A stretch of DNA of 46,569 bases from Syntrophobacteraceae bacterium. Lineage in GTDB: Bacteria > Desulfobacterota > Syntrophobacteria > Syntrophobacterales > Syntrophobacteraceae. Below the pieces are notes generated by a model. That model was not told the origin of the DNA. It did not search any database and was given only the letters and a program-made list of their open reading frames with translations. Numbering within the stretch: position 1 is the first letter of the stretch; each line of letters opens with the position of its first letter. The stretch is taken from assembly GCA_031292195.1 (NCBI GenBank), contig JARLHP010000100.1, forward strand, positions 1-46,569. Direction: 5' to 3'. Positions 40,366 through 46,569 of this stretch are shown here, one piece after another. A program made the translations under genes and the position numbers.

Positions 40366-41913
40366 TCAGTCCTTTATAGGAATGGTAATCAGCACCGGAA
40401 GCTGCAATCGCTTTTCGGCCTCCATGGCGGTGCTCATCACCTGCTTGTTGATCTCCAAAAAATAAGCGATCCCCAGGCTCCCGAACAAAGCAAAACCGAT
40501 GGCGCCGGCCAGCAAAAGAATCAGCGGCTTGGGCGGGTTTACCGGCGCCAGGGGCGCCGCGGCCGGTTCGATCACGCTCACACTGGTCATCTTATCCCGA
40601 CCGAGTTCGTTATACACGTTGGCCTCTTCCAGTTTTCGCTGGTAATCGCCATAAATCTGCTTGTTGGAGGATACCGCCGCAGCCAGCATTCTATATTGGT
40701 TTTGGTTGGCTTCAAAGAACTGGATCTCCTTGTTCATTTCGCCAAGATGGTTCTGCCTGTCAATGATCCTCACCTTCAAGGCACTGAGCTTGGCCTGTTT
40801 GTCCAGGAGGTGTTTTTGAATTTCCTGGTATACAGGGTCTGCCGGAGCGATAGCGGGATTTTGGGAGGTGTTCTTTTTGATGTAACTTTCCACGGTGGCT
40901 ATCTGGGCGCGGATATCGGCGATGAGGGGGTTGCTTCCCTTATACTTTGAGGTCAGCTGCTGCTCTTGAAGCTTCAGGCCAAGCAATTTGGATTGAGCGT
41001 CTCCCGTCCGATCGGAGGCTGCCGCGGTCAATTGGGACTGGGGGATAGCCTTCAATTGTTTTCCCAGTTCGAGGATCGTTTGCTCCACTTCCTTTATTTC
41101 GTTTGCCGTGCCGTTCAAGGCAGCATTCAGCTCCGAACGCTGCTTCAAAAGAAGCACGCGCTCCTGGTCGAAGTCGATGATCTTCGTCTTCTCCGAAAAG
41201 GCCTTCAAGTCGCTTAGCGATTCGGCCAGCTTCTGTCGGTAAAAATCAACCTTGTTTTGGAGAAACAGCGCCGACTTGGGGTCCTTGTAAATCTCGCTCC
41301 GCTTGTCGATGTAGTCGCTTACGAGCTGATTGACCACAGCGGCGGCGCTTTGAGGGTTGGCGCCGTCGAAGGTGACCTCGATAACCTCGCCTTTTGCAGC
41401 AGGCTCTATCTTCATGTATTTGTCCAGCAGCAAAAGCGCCACGTCCTGTTTGCTGAGGCCGGTGACCTTTTGGGTGGCAAGCCCGGGGAAAATGGCTTCA
41501 GGCGTCAAAGCACTGATCACTTTCTCCTTGAGGTCTCTACTTTCCAGAATGCTAATTTCAGCCCCGAGCATCTGGGACTGGTCGACCGCGGGACTCTCGC
41601 GCTTGCCGAGCGAGGGATCGGGATAATAATTCTCCCAGCCGAACTTTACGAGAATCGCGGACCTGGCCTGGAACCTGGGCGCGTAGAGCAGATCATTGTA
41701 TACCAGCGCCAGAGCGCACCCCAGGATGCTCAACACCAGAAAGGAGACGATTATCATCCTCTTATGCTTGAAGAATATGGACAGGTAGTCCCGAAGGTTG
41801 TTGGCCTGGTTGACTTCCCGTACCATAAGGATACGTTCGGACTGCAGCGCCGGAGAACCCGCCGCATTCAAAACAGCCGGAACATTTCTATCCGCATTTT
41901 GGGACCCGCTCAT
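40366..41913 (-). CDS. Polysaccharide chain-length determinant (Wzz/GumC-like)
   Basis: The 515-aa protein has transmembrane helices at about 50-70 and 468-488 bracketing a large periplasmic coiled coil (about 190-440, Gln/Lys/Glu-rich). The N-terminal LRDYLSIFFKHKRMII and the Pro-rich APLAPVNPPKP before helix 2 are hallmarks of the polysaccharide co-polymerase family. It sets chain length and links the inner-membrane polymerase to the outer-membrane channel encoded just upstream. The ATPase gene follows after ten bases. Confidence 0.92.
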   Translation of the reverse strand: MSGSQNADRNVPAVLNAAGSPALQSERILMVREVNQANNLRDYLSIFFKHKRMIIVSFLVLSILGCALALVYNDLLYAPRFQARSAILVKFGWENYYPDPSLGKRESPAVDQSQMLGAEISILESRDLKEKVISALTPEAIFPGLATQKVTGLSKQDVALLLLDKYMKIEPAAKGEVIEVTFDGANPQSAAAVVNQLVSDYIDKRSEIYKDPKSALFLQNKVDFYRQKLAESLSDLKAFSEKTKIIDFDQERVLLLKQRSELNAALNGTANEIKEVEQTILELGKQLKAIPQSQLTAAASDRTGDAQSKLLGLKLQEQQLTSKYKGSNPLIADIRAQIATVESYIKKNTSQNPAIAPADPVYQEIQKHLLDKQAKLSALKVRIIDRQNHLGEMNKEIQFFEANQNQYRMLAAAVSSNKQIYGDYQRKLEEANVYNELGRDKMTSVSVIEPAAAPLAPVNPPKPLILLLAGAIGFALFGSLGIAYFLEINKQVMSTAMEAEKRLQLPVLITIPIKD

Positions 41914-41923
41914 TTTTCATCTC

Positions 41924-42625
41924 TTACTGTTTGAGGTAATAAAACATCAGGAGATTGCTGCCAACAGCCCCAATCGTACCGGTAATATACTGCTGAACCC
42001 AGAGATCGACGTCTGCGACATTGCTTCTGGGCACCAGGACCATGTCATAGGGCTGCAGGTAGATATCCTGGGACAAGTCCTCACCCTTCATCGCCTTCTT
42101 GGCATTCACGGCAAATTGAAATGGTTTGTTGTTGGCGCCCAGCCGCACCACTATGACTTCGTCAAGCCGGGCGGTGGGCAAAAAACCGCCTGCCATAGTG
42201 ACGGCCTGCACAACGGTCGTGGGGGTGGTAAGCTCTTCCATTGTGGGCTTGGCGACCTCCCCGCCCACAAAGATCCTGTTGCCGGCGGTATCGTTTACCA
42301 CCACGGAAAGTTCGGGTTGCTGAAGATATTTGCCATAGTCTTTGGACAGCAGCTTTCTCAACTCCTCGCTGGTAAGCCCCACCACGTGGACTTCATGCAC
42401 CAGAAGGAGGGAGATATTCCCATCGGGCTGTACCGTCACCTCCTGGTTAAGGTCCGGATTATAGAACAACTTGATATTCATCTTGTCACCAATGGCAATC
42501 CGGTATGCCAGGGGCGCGGGCGGCGCCACCGTGCCGGGCGCCCCGACTTTGACGGCGCTTTTGCTGTAAGGTCCGCAGCCGTAAAGCCCCAACGAAACGA
42601 CCAATAAAAGAAAAATCTTCTTCAT
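41924..42625 (-). CDS. Polysaccharide export outer-membrane lipoprotein (Wza-like)
   Basis: The 233-aa protein starts with a lipoprotein signal (MKKIFLLLVVSLGLYGC, lipobox LYGC). It continues with the Poly_export domain (YRIAIGDKMNIKLFYNPDLNQEVTVQPDGNISLLLVHEVHVVGLT) and an SLBB-like region (IFVGGEVAKPTMEEL). It should form the outer-membrane channel for the exported polysaccharide. It lies 10 bases upstream of the co-polymerase gene and about 70 bases downstream of a lipoprotein gene in the same operon. Confidence 0.92.
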   Translation of the reverse strand: MKKIFLLLVVSLGLYGCGPYSKSAVKVGAPGTVAPPAPLAYRIAIGDKMNIKLFYNPDLNQEVTVQPDGNISLLLVHEVHVVGLTSEELRKLLSKDYGKYLQQPELSVVVNDTAGNRIFVGGEVAKPTMEELTTPTTVVQAVTMAGGFLPTARLDEVIVVRLGANNKPFQFAVNAKKAMKGEDLSQDIYLQPYDMVLVPRSNVADVDLWVQQYITGTIGAVGSNLLMFYYLKQ

Positions 42626-42694
42626 TTTCCCCCGCCGGTAATGAGCAGTAAAACTTAAACTGGTCCCTTATCCGATCTCTTTAAAATATCAGTG

Positions 42695-43192
42695 CTATTC
42701 CCGAGGCGTAATAAATCCATATGGGACCTGGTATGCGGACCCCACACCAATCGGGCTCACGGCAGTTTGGGAGAAAGTGGCCCACTCCGAGACATCTTTT
42801 CCCGTACGGATCCGCACCGACCAATGATAACAGGTCTCGGGCTTTAATGGTTTACCGATTTTGAAATAATTCCGGCTCAAACCCTGGGCATAATTTATCT
42901 GTTTTCCCCACTGTCTGGGCTTGAGGGGCGTTCCGGTTATGGACTTATCAGGGGCCTGCGACCGGGACTCCCACACGGCCACATCATAGCTTTGGCCTTC
43001 GGATTTGATGTCTTTCCAGCGCAAGACCGGCTGCCGCGTGTCTATAACCCGGTAAAAATCCATCACCGTGCCGCCCAGTTCCGGAGATATCGGGCGTTCC
43101 TCGCTGCTATAGGTCTTGGGAAGTGACACACAGCCGGCAGTAACCGCAAAGCACCCGATCAAGACCAACGCCCCCAGCTTATTTAGCATCAT
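42695..43192 (-). CDS. Lipoprotein with fibronectin-like beta domain, unknown role
   Basis: 165 aa from ATG 43192, preferred over 43213 because AGGAAGGA lies about eight bases upstream. Signal and lipobox MMLNKLGALVLIGCFAVTAGC. The mature part reads like an Fn3-type beta sandwich (QPVLRWKDIKSEGQSYDVAVWES...YHWSVRIRTGKDVSEWATFS). It sits in the polysaccharide export operon between the PEP-CTERM-like gene and the Wza-like gene. A role in surface attachment or export is inferred from place only. Confidence 0.75.
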   Translation of the reverse strand: MMLNKLGALVLIGCFAVTAGCVSLPKTYSSEERPISPELGGTVMDFYRVIDTRQPVLRWKDIKSEGQSYDVAVWESRSQAPDKSITGTPLKPRQWGKQINYAQGLSRNYFKIGKPLKPETCYHWSVRIRTGKDVSEWATFSQTAVSPIGVGSAYQVPYGFITPRE

Positions 43193-43236
43193 CCCGAAAG
43201 TCCTTCCTCCCATCTTCGCAGCCCACTTAGTCAGTG

Positions 43237-44196
43237 CTACTCACTGCCGTGCGGGGCGATTACGGCGGTCGGCCCTGAAACCCCATTGCCGCTTTTCCGC
43301 GCTATCAGAATGCCGACCAACCCCGCAGCCAGCAAAAACAAGCTGGAAGGCTCCTGAACCGGAGGCTTAGGCTGCGGCGTATCGTGATTAGAAGGAAAAT
43401 AGGGAAAAAAGGGGAAGAATATCCTGCTGCCAAAACCTGAGACCGCCGGAGAGAAAAAAGTAGCCCCTTTTACCACGGGAGGCTTGCCTTCAAGCATTTT
43501 AAACTCGATAAAAATCGGCTGCTCTTTTTTCACCGGAGCACAAACAATAGCCACAAGGTCACCCACACCCGGGGTGTAATTTTTCCCCTTGAGGTTTGCC
43601 TCGCGGATAAGTCGAAGCGCTTCCGCGCTCATTTTTTTTGGTTCAGGGCTCTTCGCCAGCCGCCAGATTGCCTGCTGAACAGCCTCCTTGGACCCCTTCT
43701 TATGATTGATCAGGTAGTTGATCTGATGCCACGGCATACGTTTGTATTCCGGGGGCAGGTTGGGGTCGGAGCTATTGTAGAGTCTTACCACGTGAATGGT
43801 GTGAGCGGGCAACGGCCAGCCTTTCCGCAGACACCACCCATTATAGAACTGGAAATCCGAAAGATCGTAGTCGTATTTCACATTCAAAAAAAACAACTCG
43901 AAATGACTGTCTTTTCCATCCCTTACATACATTTCAACCGGAAACTTGGGAATGTTGGGCGCCCCGGTAGGCGCACCCTTGCCTTTGACGATCGGATCAT
44001 CTGTGGGGACACTGGTCAGCGACACAGGTCCACCATGGCTCGGAGCGGCCGGAGCGGAACTCGTGCCGCTGGCTATGATCGACACGGGAGGCTGGCTAAT
44101 TTGAGCCGGTGCAACGTCCGGTGCAACCGGGTCGGCAAAACAATAGCAGGACGGGGCCAGAATCAAAACCAGGATTAAAATAAATGTTGTGCGCAT
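43237..44196 (-). CDS. Secreted PEP-CTERM-like protein
   Basis: The 319-aa protein has a signal peptide (MRTTFILILVLILAPSCYCFA), a Pro/Ser/Ala-rich segment, a folded middle (about 90-230) and, at about 275-300, QEPSSLFLLAAGLVGILIARKS. That block matches the PEP-CTERM exosortase sorting signal: Pro-Ser motif, hydrophobic helix, basic stop. Normally it ends the protein; here about 18 residues (ending AVIAPHGSE) follow. It opens the polysaccharide export operon, as exosortase substrates often do. The exosortase itself is not in the window. Either an unusual substrate or a membrane-anchored paralogue. Confidence 0.75.
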   Translation of the reverse strand: MRTTFILILVLILAPSCYCFADPVAPDVAPAQISQPPVSIIASGTSSAPAAPSHGGPVSLTSVPTDDPIVKGKGAPTGAPNIPKFPVEMYVRDGKDSHFELFFLNVKYDYDLSDFQFYNGWCLRKGWPLPAHTIHVVRLYNSSDPNLPPEYKRMPWHQINYLINHKKGSKEAVQQAIWRLAKSPEPKKMSAEALRLIREANLKGKNYTPGVGDLVAIVCAPVKKEQPIFIEFKMLEGKPPVVKGATFFSPAVSGFGSRIFFPFFPYFPSNHDTPQPKPPVQEPSSLFLLAAGLVGILIARKSGNGVSGPTAVIAPHGSE

Positions 44197-45110
44197 CTAC
44201 GTTTAGCTCCAACTGAGATGGCTATTGCGCCCTATCCCGCAGTGTCAAAGTTTTGGGGAGAAATAATCACGCCTGCGCACGACGCCAAACACTTCCGCAC
44301 TCTTGCCTGTATGCTCTGCTTAGTATCGCAACGAAAGAAAACTATCACTGTGTAATGCCGGCCCCTGCGATTGCGACTAATTTTACTGGAGACAACCCCG
44401 GTTGCGGATAGCGAGCTTTGGCCCCCAAAACCGCCGCGGTCGGTGGAACCATCTCCACTTATCTCACCGGGCGGCATGGCCGGCAAACGTGGGACTTCCC
44501 CACCCGGGACACTTGCCCGCCTTACCTCGCACATCCAACCGAATCAGATCAAACACTTTGCCCGGCTGGACCGGAATTTCTTTGAAAAGACTCACCACTT
44601 CGGGTACTGTGACTTATAGTCTCACCTGCTTCTCCCTCTTGGAGCCCGGCGGCAACGCTCCCCTTTAAGGAAAAGCCCCCTTCGATCCAAATCAGATTCC
44701 TACACCTAGCCTCATATTACCATATTGGGTGCGACATCGGTTAGTAATATGGCAATTAGTACTGAAAATACAAGGGGTAAAATGCGGTGTAGAAAACAGG
44801 TAGTCACTCTACCCAAACGTAACTGAATATATTTATATATTACAATGTTACGTTTTGGGACCTCCAAGGACATGGCGAAAGGAAGGAGCCGGGATGCATT
44901 CGAACGGGCGGTCGCAGGGGTTCGGAACCCGTGGGGAAAACGGGCGCAAAAATCGCCGAGCGTCCCCCCGACCGACGAATCGAGCGAAAGACCATCCGTA
45001 TTGGACAATGTTTTTTTCGAGCCTACATTGATAGAATGGTGCATGCACTCTCGGCAGCACCTCTCGAATCGCATCGGTTCCTGTTAAAATCTTGAGTGAG
45101 GTTGGAATTT
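44197..45110. other. Long intergenic region, no supported gene
   Basis: About 910 bases between the divergent export operon and rtcB. Open frames on both strands (for example plus 44845-45087 and minus 44712-45074) overlap each other, lack ribosome-binding sites and match no family. A TTGACA box on the minus strand (44243-44248) may serve the export operon, but I see no good -10 partner. The stretch 44690-44850 is markedly AT-rich. I searched by eye for sigma-54 sites and known riboswitch cores and found none. Confidence 0.5.
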
Positions 45111-46568
45111 ATGTCGATACTATCCAGGCTCAATAAAATCTCGGACACTATCTGGGAGGTCCCGGCGGGTTACAAGGAAGGAATGCGCGTTCCAGCCCGC
45201 ATCTACGCCAACGAAAAACTGGTCTCGGAGATGGACGAGGGGGTCCTCGACCAGGTGACAAACGTCGCCACCTTGCCGGGCATCCAAAAATATGCTCTCT
45301 GCATGCCGGACGGCCACTGGGGATATGGTTTTCCGATAGGGGGGGTGGCCGCCATGGACGAGCGGTCGGGGGTGATTTCACCCGGGGGCATAGGCTTCGA
45401 CGTGAACTGCGGCATGCGACTGGTCCTGACAAGCCTCACCTACGGGGAGATAAAGGAGCATTTGAAAGCTCTGGTGGACCGGCTATTCCAGCGGGTGCCC
45501 GCCGGGGTGGGATGCAGCGGATTTGTGAACCTCTCCCGGGATGAGTTCCGCACCATGGTGGAAAAGGGTGCGCAGTGGTGCATTGAGAACGGGTATGGGT
45601 GGCAGGAAGACCTGGAGCGTACGGAGGAATTCGGCCGGGTGGCGGGCGCGGACGCTTCCAAAATCAGTCAGAAAGCGGTCGAGCGGGGATACAGGCAAAT
45701 CGGGACCCTTGGCTCGGGCAATCACTATCTCGAAATCCAGGTGGCGCGACCGGAAAACATCTTCGATCCCGCAACGGCCAAAGCGTTAGGACTAAACATT
45801 CCCGAGCAGGTGGTGGTCATGTTTCACTGCGGCAGCAGGGGGTTCGGCCACCAGGTGGCAACGGACTATCTGCGGACATTTCTGAGCGTGATGGAGTCCA
45901 AATACGCCATCCGGGTACTCGACCGGGAACTGGCCTGTGCTCCCTTCCTGTCCCCTGAGGGGCAGGACTATTTCGCCGCCATGAAGTGCGCGATCAATAT
46001 GTCGTTTGTGAACAGACAGGTCATTTTGCACCGGGTCCGGGAAGTATTTTCGGAAGTTCTGCGAAAGGACCCGGTCGATTTGGGGATGCACCAGGTGTAT
46101 GATGTTGCCCACAACACGGCCAGACTGGAAATGCACAACATCGAAGGACGGCAACAGCGGCTGCTGGTCCATCGCAAAGGGGCGACAAGGGCCCTGGGGC
46201 CCGGGGCCGAAGGGCTTCCCGCGCTCTATCGCAAAACCGGTCAGCCGGTAATCATCGGCGGCAGCATGGAAACCGGTTCTTACCTGCTTACCGGCGTAAG
46301 TTCGGGCGAACAGACCTTTTTCAGCACGGCCCACGGCAGCGGCCGGACCATGAGCCGTCACCAGGCAAAGAAAATGTTTCACGGCAAAACGCTCCAGCAG
46401 GATATGGAGCGTCGCGGCATCTACGTGCGGACGGCCTCATGGGCGGGGTTGGCCGAAGAGGCCGGCCCCGCCTATAAAAACATCGACGAAGTTGTCCAGG
46501 CAACCGAAGAGGCCGGCATCAGCAAAAGAGTGGCGCGGTTTGTCCCGGTCGGAAACGTGAAGGGATAA
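45111..46568 (+). CDS. rtcB: RNA-splicing ligase RtcB
   Basis: 485 aa from ATG 45111 (MSILSRLNKISDTIWEVP); a GTG at 45096 is in frame but less likely. RtcB motifs are present in order: MPDGHWGYGFPIGGVAAMD, GGIGFDVNCGMR with the metal-binding Asp and Cys, LGSGNHYLEIQ, a HCGSRGFGHQ His cluster and AHGSGR with the His that takes GMP. It joins RNA ends with 3'-phosphate or 2',3'-cyclic phosphate to 5'-OH ends using GTP and Mn. No rtcA or rtcR lies within the window. The gene stops one base before the window ends. Confidence 0.96.
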   Translation: MSILSRLNKISDTIWEVPAGYKEGMRVPARIYANEKLVSEMDEGVLDQVTNVATLPGIQKYALCMPDGHWGYGFPIGGVAAMDERSGVISPGGIGFDVNCGMRLVLTSLTYGEIKEHLKALVDRLFQRVPAGVGCSGFVNLSRDEFRTMVEKGAQWCIENGYGWQEDLERTEEFGRVAGADASKISQKAVERGYRQIGTLGSGNHYLEIQVARPENIFDPATAKALGLNIPEQVVVMFHCGSRGFGHQVATDYLRTFLSVMESKYAIRVLDRELACAPFLSPEGQDYFAAMKCAINMSFVNRQVILHRVREVFSEVLRKDPVDLGMHQVYDVAHNTARLEMHNIEGRQQRLLVHRKGATRALGPGAEGLPALYRKTGQPVIIGGSMETGSYLLTGVSSGEQTFFSTAHGSGRTMSRHQAKKMFHGKTLQQDMERRGIYVRTASWAGLAEEAGPAYKNIDEVVQATEEAGISKRVARFVPVGNVKG

Positions 46569-46569
46569 A

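Noticed and set aside
44540..44700. Possible riboswitch upstream of the export operon
   Set aside because: Compared by eye with the cyclic-di-GMP core elements; the conserved positions are not present.
44845..45087. 80-aa plus-strand frame before rtcB
   Set aside because: No ribosome-binding site, overlaps an equally long minus-strand frame, and no family resemblance.

Overview
The window looks like a chromosomal segment of a motile, high-GC, deltaproteobacterium-like organism (Desulfobacterota, Syntrophobacter-like). This is inferred from three things: sigma-54-type promoters and an NtrC-family activator at the flagellar genes, a cinA-thpR-recA-alaS block, and an exosortase-type polysaccharide export locus. 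No 16S rRNA gene is present, so the placement is not proven.

Layout. 1-833: 3' part of a Fic-family gene. 1075-13407: flagellar basal-body/export cluster (TPR protein, sigma-54 activator, flgB, flgC, fliE, fliF, fliG, fliH, fliI, fliJ, a MotE-like gene, a LysM-amidase lipoprotein). Two good sigma-54 promoters precede the TPR gene and flgB. 13449-14713: two HicAB-type loci, one reduced to hicB plus a 16-codon hicA-like stub, the other an intact hicB-hicA pair with its own promoter. 14817-27082: a 12.2-kb integrated element in a tRNA-Ser(GCU) gene, bounded by 71-bp direct repeats. It carries a tyrosine integrase, an overlapping operon of small zinc-binding proteins, an ERF annealing protein, a 5'-truncated virion-like gene and a 2392-aa phage polyvalent protein. 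27018-27215: two tRNA-Ser genes. 27483-33290: cinA, thpR, recA and an alaS interrupted by an in-frame TAG. 33312-35182: a small dual-CXXC protein with an in-frame TGA (possible selenoprotein), then a sigma-70-family factor with a terminator. 35198-36407: an unrecognised two-gene operon (TM-GAF protein plus 66-aa partner). 36537-37856: rimO. 37934-44196: a minus-strand polysaccharide export operon (PEP-CTERM-like protein, lipoprotein, Wza-like, Wzz-like, AAA-LysM ATPase, BY-kinase-like). 45111-46568: rtcB.

How the genes work together. The sigma-54 activator has a receiver-like domain without the phospho-acceptor Asp and probably drives its own cluster. FlgB/C/FliE/F/G build the rod and MS/C ring; FliH/I/J energise export. 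The minus-strand export operon supplies co-polymerase, outer-membrane channel, ATPase and kinase-like regulator for an extracellular polysaccharide; no exosortase lies in the window. The element looks like a decayed or satellite prophage: its left half is a packed, translationally coupled operon and its right half keeps two virion-type genes. A 43-bp inverted repeat marks the divergent junction.

The best leads are: (1) the alaS TAG; (2) the TGA-containing CXXC mini-protein; (3) two short tandem-repeat tracts, (CT)n at 17567-17589 and (GCCA)4 at 36312-36328, at which one-unit slippage would restore a better reading frame; (4) three palindromic arrays built of unrelated seven-base words in intergenic gaps at 5013-5210, 6411-6631 and 30513-30608; (5) the inverted repeat at the ERF start; (6) the TM-GAF two-gene operon. 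Several of these are frame anomalies, so assembly error must be excluded first.
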